Below are positions 52,265 through 64,000 of a DNA stretch of 64,000 nt, in pieces (position 1 is the first letter of the stretch; every line of letters begins with the position of its first letter). The stretch is from an uncultured Brachybacterium sp. Its GTDB lineage: Bacteria; Actinomycetota; Actinomycetes; Actinomycetales; Dermabacteraceae. Both the position numbers and the translations under genes were made by a program. The stretch is from assembly GCF_947500705.1 (NCBI RefSeq), contig NZ_CANMSY010000005.1, positions 62,001 to 126,000 on the forward strand, written 5' to 3'. The notes under the pieces were generated by a model, which saw only the letters and a program-made list of their open reading frames with translations, did not search any database and was not told where the DNA came from.

Positions 52265-53363
52265 GCAGATCCTCCTCGGTGGTGGGGGCCTTCGCCCCCG
52301 TGATGCGGTGCTCGATGCCCTCATGATCGGGCTCGACATCGCCGTAGACGTCGTCGAAGAGATCACGGTACGCGGCGGCGAGCCGGACCGGGTCGTGGTG
52401 GGGTGTCCCGTCGCCCACGCTCACCTGGCGCAGGAGGGTGCGGATGCCGCGGGTCTGCGCCGCCTCGGAGAGCTCAAGGGCGTCCTCCAGGGTGGTGGGG
52501 TCCGCCAGCAGCGCGTCGAAGCGTGTGCCCTTCGCCCGTTCCAGCAGCACGTCGAGCATGTCCAGGCTGGTCATGCCCTCAGCCTCCTGCGTTCCCACCG
52601 AGAGGTTGGTGGTGATGCAGCGTCGAGCGGGGCTGGTGCGGATCGCCTCGGCGATCTCGGGGATCATCAGGTGCGGGAGCACGGAGGTGTACCAGGAGCC
52701 GGGGCCGACGATGATCCAGTCGGCACGGCCCAGCGCATCGATCACGTCCTGCGGGACCCGCGGCCGCTCCGGGATCAGTCGGATGTCCTCGACCCGGCCC
52801 TCTGCGGTCGCGACCTGCCACTGCCCGGAGACCGTGCGCAGTGCGCCGTCGGCCCCACGCACCCGGGCCTCGATGTCGAGGGGGTCCAAGGCCATCGGCA
52901 GCACCCGCCCTCGGGCGCCGAGCAGCTCGGCCATCTGATCCAGTGCCTCGACCGGGTCCTCGAGGATCTGCCAGAGCGCCACGATCAGGAGGTTTCCCAG
53001 CGCGTGCCCGTCGAGCTCGCCGTTGGTCGAGAAGCGGTGCTGGATCACATCCCCCCAGATCGATCCCCAGTCGGAGTCCTCGCACAGCGCCGCGAGCGCC
53101 ATCCGCAGATCCCCTGGGGGCAGCACGGGCATCTCGGTCCGGATCCGGCCGGAGGAGCCGCCGTTGTCGGCGACGGTCACCACGGCGGTGATGTCATCGG
53201 CCAGCAGCCGCAGGGCGCGCAGGTTCGCGGCCAGACCGTGGCCGCCGCCGAGGGCGACCACCCGCAGCGGGCGCTGCGGATCACCGCGTCGGCCCCGCCG
53301 TGCGCTGGCCGAACGGTCCGCGCCGCGCAGACGATGTCCCCGGGAGCGCGGTGCGATGCTCAT
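52248..53363 (-). CDS. yvcK: YvcK/CofD-like gluconeogenesis factor
   Basis: 371 aa. Rossmann motif [32 protein letters not shown], and [22 protein letters not shown] are typical; the fold is that of 2-phospho-L-lactate transferase CofD. In Bacillus and Listeria it binds UDP-GlcNAc and supports cell-wall synthesis and growth on gluconeogenic carbon. The start overlaps the rapZ stop (ATGA). The basic N-terminus of about 32 residues is longer than in most relatives. Confidence 0.94.
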   Translation of the reverse strand: MSIAPRSRGHRLRGADRSASARRGRRGDPQRPLRVVALGGGHGLAANLRALRLLADDITAVVTVADNGGSSGRIRTEMPVLPPGDLRMALAALCEDSDWGSIWGDVIQHRFSTNGELDGHALGNLLIVALWQILEDPVEALDQMAELLGARGRVLPMALDPLDIEARVRGADGALRTVSGQWQVATAEGRVEDIRLIPERPRVPQDVIDALGRADWIIVGPGSWYTSVLPHLMIPEIAEAIRTSPARRCITTNLSVGTQEAEGMTSLDMLDVLLERAKGTRFDALLADPTTLEDALELSEAAQTRGIRTLLRQVSVGDGTPHHDPVRLAAAYRDLFDDVYGDVEPDHEGIEHRITGAKAPTTEEDLHGSDG

Positions 53364-54256
53364 TCGCGCCCCAGATCGCGATGGCGGATCCGTACGGCGT
53401 GCCCGCGACGGCGCAGCTCCTCGCCGATCTTCTCCGAGACGGCGACGGAGCGGTGCTTGCCGCCGGTGCAGCCGATGGAGAGCGTGGTGAAGTGCTTGTT
53501 CTCGGCGGTGTAGCCACGCAGCACGGGCTGGATCATCTCGAGATAGCGGTCCACGAACTCCTGCGCGTTGGCGTCCTGCAGGACGAAATCCGCGACCTCG
53601 GGATCGGTCCCTCGTTTCGGTCGGAGGTCCGGGACCCAGTAGGGGTTGGGGATGAATCGGACGTCGCTGACGTGATCCGCTTCGAGCGGGATCCCGTACT
53701 TGAAGCCGAAGGAGAGCATCGTCACGGTGAGCTGCTGCTCCTCGCTGGTGCCGAAGACGGTGCGCATCTTCATCGTCAGCTGGTGCACGTTCAACGGGGA
53801 GGTGTCGATGACCAGATCCGCCATCCGCCGGTAGGGGGCGAGCATCTCGCGCTCCCGACGGATGCCCTCCAGCACGCCTTCGTCCCCCTGCAGCGGGTGG
53901 GGGCGGCGCACCGAGTCGAAGCGACGCACGAGCGTGGATTCGTCGGCGGTGAGGAACACCAGGCGCAGGCGCAGATCGGCCTTGCGCAGATCGGCGACCA
54001 CATCGGAGAGCTCGTTGAAGAAGGGACCGGACCGGGGATCGACGACCACCGCGAAACGGTTCGCGCGGCCCACGGCCGTGGCGCGCAGCTCATAGAGCGT
54101 TCCGATCAGCTGCGGGGCGATGTTGTAGACGACGTACCAGCCCATGTCCTCCAGGGCGTGGGCTGCGGTCTCTCTCCCGGCTCCGGCCAGGCCGGTGATG
54201 ATGACGACGTCACCGCGGGTGTCAGTGGTGGGGGTCAGTACGCGCTCCTCGGTCAC
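53360..54256 (-). CDS. rapZ: RapZ-type nucleotide-binding protein
   Basis: 298 aa, P-loop ATPase-like N-domain plus C-terminal PFK-like domain (SFGFKYGIPLEADHVSDVRFIPNPYW; LSIGCTGGKHRSVAVSEKIGEEL). In E. coli RapZ directs decay of a small RNA; in actinobacteria the role is unclear. The Walker A reads GLAGAGRET: Arg for Lys is common here, but Glu where Ser/Thr is usual is odd. GTG start. First gene of rapZ-yvcK-whiA. Confidence 0.94.
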   Translation of the reverse strand: MTEERVLTPTTDTRGDVVIITGLAGAGRETAAHALEDMGWYVVYNIAPQLIGTLYELRATAVGRANRFAVVVDPRSGPFFNELSDVVADLRKADLRLRLVFLTADESTLVRRFDSVRRPHPLQGDEGVLEGIRREREMLAPYRRMADLVIDTSPLNVHQLTMKMRTVFGTSEEQQLTVTMLSFGFKYGIPLEADHVSDVRFIPNPYWVPDLRPKRGTDPEVADFVLQDANAQEFVDRYLEMIQPVLRGYTAENKHFTTLSIGCTGGKHRSVAVSEKIGEELRRRGHAVRIRHRDLGRE

Positions 54257-54296
54257 GAGCGCTCCTTCCGGGGTCGGGGACAGGGGGCGGGCAGGG

Positions 54297-56234
54297 TCAG
54301 CGGTCGAGGATCTCGCCGGTCGCCATGTCCACGGTGACGCCGAGCTCGCCGTCCTCCTGGACGGCCTGGGCCTGGTCCTCCTGGTCGGATCGTAGCGCGA
54401 GCGCGATCTGTGCGGCCAACGCGGGCCCGATCCCGTCGACCTCGGCCAGCTGCTCCTCGCTCGCCGCGCGGATCGCGGAGACCGTCACGAAGCGGTCCAG
54501 CAGCGCGCGCCGACGAGCAGGGCCGAGCCCGGGGATGCCGTCCAGGGCGCTGGCCTGCATGGCGCGGCCGCGCTTGGAGCGGTGGTAGGTGATCGCGAAG
54601 CGATGCGCCTCGTCACGCAGGCGCTGGACCAGGAAGAGCGCCTCGCTGGTGCGCGGCAGGATCACCGGGTAGTCATCCCCCGGCAGCCAGATCTCCTCGA
54701 GCCGCTTGGCGATGCCGGCCAGGGCGATGTCGGTGATGCCGAGGTCGTCGAAGGCGCGTTGGGCGGCGGCGACCTGGGGCGGGCCGCCGTCGACCAGGAT
54801 CAGCGAGGGCGGGTAGGCGAAGCGCCGGTACCTGCCCTGCTCCTCCTCGGCCGGCTCCGGCGGGTCGAGGTGGTGCTTCAGCCGCCGGGAGATGACGTCG
54901 TACATGGAGGCGGTGTCATCGCGGGCGGCCTCGCCGCTGACGGCGTAGCGGCGGTACTCGCTCTTCTTGGGCAGGCCATCCTCGAAGACCACCTGGGAGC
55001 CGACCACGTTGGTGCCGTGGGAGTGGGAGATGTCGAAGCACTCGATGCGCAGCGGCGGTTCGGCGAGGTCGAGCGCCTCCCCCAGATCCTCGAGCGCCTT
55101 GGTGCGGGCGGTGAGGTCGCCGGTGCGCTTCAGACGGTGCAGGCGCAGCGCCTCGGTCGCGTTCTCGCCGACGGTGAGCAGCAGGTCCTTCTTCTCGCCG
55201 CGCTGCGGGACCCGCAGGTCCACCCGTGGGCCCATCAGCTCGAGCACCTGCTCGCGGTTCCGGGGCAGGATCGGGACCAGCACCTCCTTGGGCGCGGGGC
55301 TCTCGGCGTAGAGGGTGGTCAGCGCGCGCTCGATGAGGTCGGGGCCGGTGGACTCGTCGAGGATCTCGGCGGTCCAGCCGCGCTGGCCGCGGATCCGGCC
55401 GCCGCGCACGTGGAAGACCTGCACGGAGGCTTCGAGCTCGTCCTGGGCGAGGCCCACGAGGTCCGCGTCGGTGGCGTCGGAGAGCACCACGGAGTTCTTC
55501 TCCATGACCTTGTTCAGGGCTTTGAGGTCGTCGCGCAGGCTCGCGGCGGTCTCGTAGTCCATCGCCGCGGCGGCGCCCTTCATCTGCTGCTCGATGCGGC
55601 GGGTGTACTTCGAGGTGTTGCCGGCCATGAAGTCCGCGAACTGCTCGGCGAGGCGGCGGTGCTCGTCCTCGGAGATGTCCCCGACGCAGGGCGCGGCGCA
55701 TTTGCCGATGAAGCCGAGCAGGCAGGGCCGCCCTGCCCGTTCGGCGCGGCGGTAGACCCCGGCGGTGCAGGAGCGGATCGGGAACACCCGGAGCATCAGA
55801 TCCAGGGTCTCGCGGATCGCGCCCACCTGCGGGTAGGGCCCGAAGGTGCGGTCGCCCTTGGCGCGGGGCCGACGGGTGATGTGCACTCTCGGCACCTTCT
55901 CCCCCATCGTGATCACCAGGTAGGGGTAGGACTTGTCGTCGCGGAACTTGACGTTGAACCGCGGGTCGAACTCCTTGATCCAGGTGTACTCGAGGGTGAG
56001 CGCCTCCACCTCGGTCCCCACCACGGTCCACTCGACGCTCGCTGCGGTGGTGACCATCCGCCGGGTGCGCTCGTGGAGGACCGCGAGATCCTGGAAGTAG
56101 TTGACCAGGCGCTGGCGGAGGTTCTTCGCCTTGCCCACGTAGATGACCCGCCCGTGCTCGTCACGGAACCGGTACACCCCGGGCCGGGTGGGGATCGTCC
56201 CGGTGGCGGGACGGTAGGTCGCCGGATCCGCCAC
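54297..56234 (-). CDS. uvrC: UvrABC system protein C
   Basis: 645 aa, the dual-incision nuclease of nucleotide excision repair. N-terminal GIY-YIG domain ([26 protein letters not shown]) makes the 3' cut; a Cys-rich segment ([15 protein letters not shown]), a UVR helix pair ([24 protein letters not shown]) and an RNase H-like C-domain ([22 protein letters not shown]) for the 5' cut follow. Two HhH motifs ([19 protein letters not shown]) end it. GTG start; 41 bp before rapZ. Confidence 0.97.
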   Translation of the reverse strand: MADPATYRPATGTIPTRPGVYRFRDEHGRVIYVGKAKNLRQRLVNYFQDLAVLHERTRRMVTTAASVEWTVVGTEVEALTLEYTWIKEFDPRFNVKFRDDKSYPYLVITMGEKVPRVHITRRPRAKGDRTFGPYPQVGAIRETLDLMLRVFPIRSCTAGVYRRAERAGRPCLLGFIGKCAAPCVGDISEDEHRRLAEQFADFMAGNTSKYTRRIEQQMKGAAAAMDYETAASLRDDLKALNKVMEKNSVVLSDATDADLVGLAQDELEASVQVFHVRGGRIRGQRGWTAEILDESTGPDLIERALTTLYAESPAPKEVLVPILPRNREQVLELMGPRVDLRVPQRGEKKDLLLTVGENATEALRLHRLKRTGDLTARTKALEDLGEALDLAEPPLRIECFDISHSHGTNVVGSQVVFEDGLPKKSEYRRYAVSGEAARDDTASMYDVISRRLKHHLDPPEPAEEEQGRYRRFAYPPSLILVDGGPPQVAAAQRAFDDLGITDIALAGIAKRLEEIWLPGDDYPVILPRTSEALFLVQRLRDEAHRFAITYHRSKRGRAMQASALDGIPGLGPARRRALLDRFVTVSAIRAASEEQLAEVDGIGPALAAQIALALRSDQEDQAQAVQEDGELGVTVDMATGEILDR

Positions 56235-56274
56235 TACGAGATCTCCGCTGTCACCGCTGCCACTGCTCGGCGCG

Positions 56275-59136
<2,862 letters not shown>

Positions 59137-59166
59137 CGGACCATCTTAGGGGCGCACACCCACCTT

Positions 59167-59180
59167 CGAACAGTTGTTCG
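59167..59180. promoter_or_regulatory. LexA (SOS) box upstream of uvrA
   Basis: CGAAC-AGTT-GTTCG, a perfect match to the actinobacterial/Bacillus SOS-box form (CGAAC-N4-GTTCG). It lies 31 bp before the uvrA start and 29 bp before the divergent metallo-hydrolase gene, so it may repress both. Confidence 0.88.
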
Positions 59181-59208
59181 GAGGAGAGGTGGGCGACATA
59201 CTGGACCC

Positions 59209-59886
59209 ATGAGCGATCACCACTACACCGGACACGTCGAGCCAGGGAGCGAACCGATGGTGCGCGACCTCCGCCACCTGCAGATCCGCAAGCTCTCCGT
59301 GGGTCCGATGAACAACAACGCCTACCTACTGACCTGTCGGTCGAGCGGCGCGCAGCTGCTGATCGACGCCGCCGCCGACACCGACGCGCTGCGCCGCATG
59401 GTCGCCGCAGGCGGGGAGCACAACGGACTGGACCTCATCGTCACCACCCACTCCCATCACGACCACGTAGGGGCCCTCGCGGAGATGATGGCCGCCACCG
59501 GCGCCCGCACCGCCGCCGGCGAGGCGGACGCCAAGGAGATCACCGAACGGATCGACCTCCCCCTCGCCCACGGCGACGTGCTTGAGTTCGGCGAGCAGCA
59601 GGTCGAGATCATCCATCTGCGCGGCCACACCCCGGGCTCGGTCGCGGTGCTGCTGCGCGCCGGGGACGAGGGAGATCACCTCTTCACCGGGGACTCGCTG
59701 TTCCCGGGCGGGGTGGGCAACACGAACCAGGACCCGCAGCGCTTCGCACAGCTCATCGACGACGTCGAGCAGCGGATCTTCGACCGGCTCGGGGACGAGA
59801 CCTGGGTGTACCCCGGTCACGGCGATGACACGACGCTCGGCGCGGAGCGCCCCTCGCTGGCGGAGTGGCGCGAGCGGGGCTGGTGA
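59209..59886 (+). CDS. MBL-fold metallo-hydrolase, glyoxalase II-like
   Basis: 225 aa. The metal motif HSHHDHVG, then GHTPGSVAV, the Asp in FTGDSLFPGGVGNT and His in YPGHGDDTT form the binuclear metal site of the glyoxalase II-like group. Such proteins hydrolyse thioesters or are of unknown substrate. Divergent from uvrA, sharing the LexA box, and its stop overlaps the polymerase start (GTGA). The coupling to a DNA polymerase gene may be only positional. Confidence 0.9.
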   Translation: MSDHHYTGHVEPGSEPMVRDLRHLQIRKLSVGPMNNNAYLLTCRSSGAQLLIDAAADTDALRRMVAAGGEHNGLDLIVTTHSHHDHVGALAEMMAATGARTAAGEADAKEITERIDLPLAHGDVLEFGEQQVEIIHLRGHTPGSVAVLLRAGDEGDHLFTGDSLFPGGVGNTNQDPQRFAQLIDDVEQRIFDRLGDETWVYPGHGDDTTLGAERPSLAEWRERGW

Positions 59887-61667
59887 CCGCTCCCCCGCCT
59901 CCTGCAGCCCCGCCCCTCGCTGCCGTGCCTGTCCCCTCCTCGCCCGCATGGTGCGTCCTCGGTCGCGGTGACGGCGGACTCACCCGGCTCGTCACGCTGG
60001 ATCAGGAGGGCACCGCGCTCGGCGCCGAGGAGGTGACGGCCGACGGGTTGGCGGCGCTCGTGGCCCGGTACGAGGCGGAGCATGCTCCGCGCTGGGTCTG
60101 GAGCGATGCGGCGGCCTGGTATCCGCGGCTGCTCGCGGCCGGGATCACGCTCGAGCGCTGTCATGATCTGCGGCTGATCCATCGGATCCTCTGCCACTCG
60201 GAGCTCGTCCAGGACGCGCAGGCACTGCGTGCGGCAACGGGCTGGGACGCGCCGCTGGACCCCCACGAGCCGGTGAAGGACAAGGGTGCCACCCTCTTCG
60301 AGCTCGAGCTCGGCTCGCCTCGCTCCGGTGCCGTCCCCTCGGACGCGGAGGAGACTCTGGCCGAGTTCGAGCGGCAGCGCCTCGCGATCGACGGGGCGCA
60401 GGATCCGGCCCGGCTGCGGCTCCTGATCGCCGCCGAGTCCGCCGGAGCGCTGATCGCCGCGGAGCTGCAGGCCGCCGGGATCCCCTGGGACGTGGCCCAT
60501 CACGACCAGATCCTCACCACTGCCCTCGGGCCGCGCCCCTCACCCGGTGCGCCGCCGGCACGGATGGTGGAGACCGGCGTCGAGGTGCGCACGGCCCTCG
60601 GCGATCCGCTGGTGCCGCTGGACTCCCCACCGAAGCTGCTGCGCGCCCTGCACCGGGCCGGGATCGACGTGCCCTCCACCTCGCAGTGGGAGCTGCAGGC
60701 GCATGAGCATCCGGCCATCGAGCCGCTGCTGCGGTACAAGAAGATGTCCCGCCTGCTCACCGCCAACGGCTGGACCTGGCTCGATGAATGGGTCCACGAG
60801 GGGCGCTACCGCCCGGTCTATGTGCCGGGCGGGGTGGTCACCGGGCGCTGGGCCTCGAGCGGCGGCGGGGCGCTGCAGATCCCGCGCCAGCTGCGCCCAG
60901 CCCTGCGCGCCGATCCGGGCTGGCGGCTGGTGAGCGCCGACGTCTCCCAGCTGGAGCCGCGGGTGCTCGCGGCGATGTCCGGGGACCGGGCGATGATCAC
61001 CGCGGGGGCCGGGAAGGATCTCTACTCCGGGATCGTCGAGGCGGGGATCCTGCAGACCCGCCAGGAGGCGAAGATCGGAGTGCTCGGCGCGCTCTACGGC
61101 GGGACCACCGGGGACAGCGGGCGGGTGGTGCCCAGGCTGCGGCGGAACTTCCCCGCGGCGATGGCGCTGGTGGACGGTGCTGCCGCGACCGGGGAGCGCG
61201 GCGGGACCGTGACCACGTGGCTGGGCCGCTCCTCCCCCGCCGTCGACGACGCCTGGACCCAGGCCCAGCGCGCCGCGAACCAGCCCGACGCCGGGCCCGG
61301 TCAGCAGGAGGCGGCGCGGCGCTCGGCCCGGGACCGCGGGCGCTTCACCCGGAACTTCGTGGTGCAGGGCACCGCCGCGGAATGGGCGCTGTCCTGGATG
61401 GCGGCGCTGCGGCTGCAGCTCGCCCGCTTCGAGGAGGTGCCGGAGTCCGCGGCGGCCGCGCCCTCCGGACCGGTGTTCTCGCGCCGTGCGCACCTGGCGT
61501 TCTTCCTCCACGACGAGGTGATCGTCCACGCCCCCGCTGAGCAGGCCGAGGCCGCCGCCGCGGCGATCACCCGGTCGGCCGAGGCGGCCGGACGCCTGCT
61601 GTTCCCCGGCAGCCCGATCGACTTCCCGCTGGACCTGCAGATCAGCGAGCGCTCGGCGGAGAAGTGA
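59883..61667 (+). CDS. Family A DNA polymerase with degenerate exonuclease-like N-domain
   Basis: 594 aa from GTG 59883. The polymerase half is clear: VVTGRWASSGGGALQIPRQL, motif A (LVSADVSQLEPRVLAAMSGD), motif B-like (KIGVLGALYGGTTGDSG) with Lys and Tyr, and motif C (FFLHDEVIVHAP). The N-terminal 200 residues resemble a 3'-5' exonuclease fold but show no full DEDD set. There is no 5'-3' exonuclease domain, so this is not the main PolA. It matches the actinobacterial 'bifunctional 3'-5' exonuclease/DNA polymerase' paralog. Lying in a uvrA-uvrB neighbourhood next to an SOS box, repair synthesis or damage tolerance is likely (inference). Confidence 0.9.
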   Translation: MTAPPPPAAPPLAAVPVPSSPAWCVLGRGDGGLTRLVTLDQEGTALGAEEVTADGLAALVARYEAEHAPRWVWSDAAAWYPRLLAAGITLERCHDLRLIHRILCHSELVQDAQALRAATGWDAPLDPHEPVKDKGATLFELELGSPRSGAVPSDAEETLAEFERQRLAIDGAQDPARLRLLIAAESAGALIAAELQAAGIPWDVAHHDQILTTALGPRPSPGAPPARMVETGVEVRTALGDPLVPLDSPPKLLRALHRAGIDVPSTSQWELQAHEHPAIEPLLRYKKMSRLLTANGWTWLDEWVHEGRYRPVYVPGGVVTGRWASSGGGALQIPRQLRPALRADPGWRLVSADVSQLEPRVLAAMSGDRAMITAGAGKDLYSGIVEAGILQTRQEAKIGVLGALYGGTTGDSGRVVPRLRRNFPAAMALVDGAAATGERGGTVTTWLGRSSPAVDDAWTQAQRAANQPDAGPGQQEAARRSARDRGRFTRNFVVQGTAAEWALSWMAALRLQLARFEEVPESAAAAPSGPVFSRRAHLAFFLHDEVIVHAPAEQAEAAAAAITRSAEAAGRLLFPGSPIDFPLDLQISERSAEK

Positions 61668-62364
61668 GGGCCTCGAGCGCTGAGATCAGCTCAGCGGCCA
61701 GCGCCGCGACCCTCTCCTGCCCGAGCAGCGGCGTGATCGGCTCGGAGAACCACTGCTCCCACACCCCGTCCAGCTGAGCCGTGGTGATCGTGCCGTCGGC
61801 GAGGAGGAGCGCGGAGATCGTCTCCGCCTCCGGCTGGTACTCGTCGGCCGGGGTTCCCCCGGGCCGCCCGGCGGTGAACTCCATCGGATCCGCTGCGGTG
61901 AGCAGCTCGAGCACGCGCTCCTCCAGCTGCTCGGCATCGCTCGACGTGCGCATTCGCGCCTCGAGGACGGCCATCGCCAGCGTGAACGCGCCGGAGGCGA
62001 TCCCCATCCATACCCGGGGTCCGGGCACCCCGCGCCGGCGCAGCAGATCCTCGATGCCGCGGTCCACGCGGATGCTCGCCGCACCGGCTCCGGCGGCGAT
62101 GCCCCCCAGCGCGAGGAAGAGGGCACTCTCGGAGACGGTCGGGATCCGCGGGCCTGTCGCGACCTCCACCTCATCGTCGAGGATGCGCGGGCCGCCGCGC
62201 CGCAGCGCGAGGAAGAGGGTTCCCGTCAAGAAGAGCCCAGGAAGGACGACATAGCCGGTCCGCACGGTGCGCGGGAGGCGGTGCAGAGGGATCATCCCGA
62301 CACCGGTGGACACGATCGTGCCGGCGGCGAGGGAGACCAGTCGGGTGCGGGAGAGCTGGGGCAC
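61642..62364 (-). CDS. Hypothetical membrane protein, 240 aa
   Basis: N-terminal half has three to four hydrophobic segments (about 10-28, 38-54, 80-98, 118-135); the C-terminal 100 residues are acidic and cytoplasmic-looking (EQLEERVLELLTAADPMEF...). Family not recognised. The last 26 bp overlap the end of the convergent polymerase gene. Confidence 0.6.
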   Translation of the reverse strand: MPQLSRTRLVSLAAGTIVSTGVGMIPLHRLPRTVRTGYVVLPGLFLTGTLFLALRRGGPRILDDEVEVATGPRIPTVSESALFLALGGIAAGAGAASIRVDRGIEDLLRRRGVPGPRVWMGIASGAFTLAMAVLEARMRTSSDAEQLEERVLELLTAADPMEFTAGRPGGTPADEYQPEAETISALLLADGTITTAQLDGVWEQWFSEPITPLLGQERVAALAAELISALEALTSPPSAR

Positions 62365-62535
62365 GGGTCCTCCTGGATCGGGGCCGCGGAGAGCGGAGTG
62401 CGGCCGAAGCTATCGAGCCTCCGCACCCGGCGCACACCGACGATCGTCGGCGACTCGGGAGACGTTCGCCGCCGCGGCGGTGCAGATCGATCACCGCCCG
62501 GATGTCCGTGCGGGCCGACAGGGGATGATGAGCAG
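62365..62535. other. Gap between divergent genes
   Basis: 171 bp without a supported gene. It should contain promoters for the membrane protein and the UV-endonuclease-like gene. No clear operator was seen. Confidence 0.35.
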
Positions 62536-62982
62536 ATGCGCCTATGGTCCCTTCACCCCGGCCACCTCGACCGCCAAGGCCTCACAGGCTGCTGGCGTGA
62601 GTCATTGCTGGCCCAGGCCGTGCTCGCGGGGCGGACGCGAGGCTATCGCTCGCACCCGCAGCTGGAGCGGTTCCGGGCCCAGGCCGACCCGCTCACCGCC
62701 GTCGGCGCCTATCTCGACGCACTGGCCGCAGAGGCGACGGCGCGGGGATACCGCTTCGACCGGACGAGGATCCTCACTGCGCCGGCCGGCGGTGCACCCC
62801 CTGAGCCGATCCTCGTCACCGACGGGCAGCTCGCCCTCGAATGGCGGCACCTGCTCTCGAAGCTCGAGCGCCGCAGCCCCGACCGCTGGCAGCGCGAGCA
62901 GCAGCTCGACGGCCCCGACCCGCATCCGCTGTTCACGGTCGTACCGGGCGATGTCGAGCCGTGGGAACGGGAGCCCGCATGA
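62536..62982 (+). CDS. Pyrimidine dimer DNA glycosylase-like protein (endonuclease V type)
   Basis: 148 aa. The start MRLWSLHPGHLDRQGLTGCW with RESLLAQAVL matches the pyrimidine-dimer glycosylase family of bacteria (T4 endonuclease V-related), followed by HPQLERF and ALAAEATARGYRFDRTRI. These enzymes nick DNA at UV dimers. Placement between uvrA/polymerase and uvrB fits a repair role. Activity in this bacterial branch is not well tested. Confidence 0.75.
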   Translation: MRLWSLHPGHLDRQGLTGCWRESLLAQAVLAGRTRGYRSHPQLERFRAQADPLTAVGAYLDALAAEATARGYRFDRTRILTAPAGGAPPEPILVTDGQLALEWRHLLSKLERRSPDRWQREQQLDGPDPHPLFTVVPGDVEPWEREPA

Positions 62983-63046
62983 GGCAGGACAGTTCCCAGA
63001 CCGGACAGGCAGGCGTACATTTGAAGGACCCTTGGGAGGAGTGCTC

Positions 63047-63304
63047 ATGAACCGGGCTATGCGCTTCCACCGATCACCGTTCGGCCGTTTCATCAACTCG
63101 TCGGCCGGCCGGGCCTTCCGCCTCGCTGCAGGGACTGTCTTCCTCGCCGTGGGACTGCGTCATCGACACACAGCCGCCGGGAAGGCGTCCCTGTTCTGGA
63201 GCGTTCTTCCCCTGTCGGCCGGCGGACTGGACCTCTGCTACGTCAGCGCGGCGCTGGGCGGACCCCTTCGAGGTGCGGCCTGCCGAGCGCAGGCACGCAC
63301 GTGA
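63047..63304 (+). CDS. DUF2892/YgaP-like small membrane protein
   Basis: 85 aa with a strong binding site (GGGAGGA, 6 nt). Two hydrophobic segments: FRLAAGTVFLAVGL and LFWSVLPLSAGGLDLCYV. The pattern (RxxAGxxFLxxGL...WxxLPLxAGxxDLCxxx) fits the DUF2892 inner-membrane family, whose role is unknown. Confidence 0.7.
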   Translation: MNRAMRFHRSPFGRFINSSAGRAFRLAAGTVFLAVGLRHRHTAAGKASLFWSVLPLSAGGLDLCYVSAALGGPLRGAACRAQART

Positions 63305-63375
63305 CACCTCTCTGGCGAGCACACGGCCCGCACCAGGCAGAGCCTGGTTCGCCGGCGGCCCCTCGCCCGTAGCCG

Positions 63376-64000
63376 TCAGCTCGAGCGCTGGATTGCGCGC
63401 AGCTCCTTCTTGAGCTCCTGCACCTCGTCGCGCAGACGCCCCGCGACCTCGAACTGGAGGGTCTCGGCGGCCTGGTGCATCTGCGCGGTCATCTCGTCGA
63501 TCATCCCGGTCAGCGCGCCGACGGGATCGTCCCCGAGGTCCACGCTGCGGCCCTTGACCGCATCGACCGAGTTCGCACGTGCCCGGTCCCGGGCCACCCG
63601 GTCCTTCCCGGAGCGGTAGTCGGTGGACATCAGCGTGTCGGTGTCGATGTCCTCGCGGGCCAGCATGTCGGTGACATCGGCGATGCGCTTCCGCAGCGGG
63701 GTGGGGTCGATGCCGTTCTCGAGGTTGTAGGCGACCTGCTTCTCCCGGCGCCGGTTCGTCTCCTCGATCGCGGACTCCATCGAGTCGGTGATCCGGTCCG
63801 CGTACATGTGCACCTGACCCGAGACGTTGCGGGCCGCACGGCCGATGGTCTGGATCAGCGAGGTGCGCGAGCGCAGGAAGCCCTCCTTGTCCGCATCGAG
63901 GATCGCCACCAGCGACACCTCGGGCAGGTCCAGGCCCTCGCGCAGCAGGTTGATGCCCACCAGCACGTCGTACTCGCCCAGTCGCAGGGAGCGCAGCAGC
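63376..64000 (-). CDS. uvrB: UvrB, C-terminal part (gene runs off the right edge)
   Basis: The last 207 codons of the excision-repair helicase. Visible are helicase motif V ([20 protein letters not shown]), motif VI ([12 protein letters not shown]), the [16 protein letters not shown] segment, and the C-terminal UVR helix pair ([35 protein letters not shown]) that contacts UvrC. Stop at 63376. The 5' end lies beyond position 64000. Confidence 0.97.
   Translation of the reverse strand, partial: LLRSLRLGEYDVLVGINLLREGLDLPEVSLVAILDADKEGFLRSRTSLIQTIGRAARNVSGQVHMYADRITDSMESAIEETNRRREKQVAYNLENGIDPTPLRKRIADVTDMLAREDIDTDTLMSTDYRSGKDRVARDRARANSVDAVKGRSVDLGDDPVGALTGMIDEMTAQMHQAAETLQFEVAGRLRDEVQELKKELRAIQRSS

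Overview
The window is GC-rich actinobacterial chromosome. Its layout (whiA-yvcK-rapZ-uvrC-uvrA; gap-pgk-tpiA-secG; tkt-tal-zwf-opcA; xerD-parA-rluB beside a cmk-der fusion), the Lsr2 protein and the actinobacterial SOS box point to Micrococcales, and the gene content looks most like Brachybacterium or another Dermabacteraceae. The genus is an inference from memory of gene order, not from a search.

Positions 1-11114 look like the right-hand part of an integrated copper-resistance island: a Tat lipoprotein thioredoxin and CcdA, a two-component system, a SHOCT protein, a multicopper oxidase, a CopB-type P-type ATPase and a CsoR repressor with a palindromic operator before the ATPase. An excisionase-like protein and two tyrosine recombinases follow. 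The island ends at a 39-nt fragment that matches the 3' end of a tRNA-Pro, read here as attR. The intact tRNA copy should lie left of the window.

Positions 11115-20388 are a second, patchy accessory region, visibly less GC-rich in places. It holds a recombinase tail, an IS3-family element, a pilin gene cut by that IS, a GIY-YIG-like protein, a 371-aa protein of unknown function, an Lsr2 protein divergent from a large SIR2-domain protein (candidate phage defence), a second pilin gene that has lost its start to an IS30-family element and also carries an internal TGA, and two further uncharacterised genes. It is the best place in the window for undescribed biology.

Positions 20400-32974 hold metabolic and transport genes: a three-gene operon that fits ectoine breakdown (doeD-doeA-doeC-like), a MarR/MMPL pump pair, purU, a short-chain dehydrogenase, a decayed sugar ABC importer (one permease truncated), a NUDIX protein and small membrane proteins.

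Positions 33042-64000 are core genome: the cmk-der fusion, tyrA, rluB, parA, xerD, ctaB; the pentose-phosphate cluster tkt-tal-zwf-opcA/pgl, with OpcA and 6-phosphogluconolactonase in one chain; secG; the lower glycolytic genes tpiA, pgk and gap; whiA-yvcK-rapZ; and nucleotide excision repair (uvrC, uvrA with an SOS box, and the 3' part of uvrB at the right edge), with a family A DNA polymerase and a UV-endonuclease-like gene between. No rRNA gene, complete tRNA gene or CRISPR array was seen.
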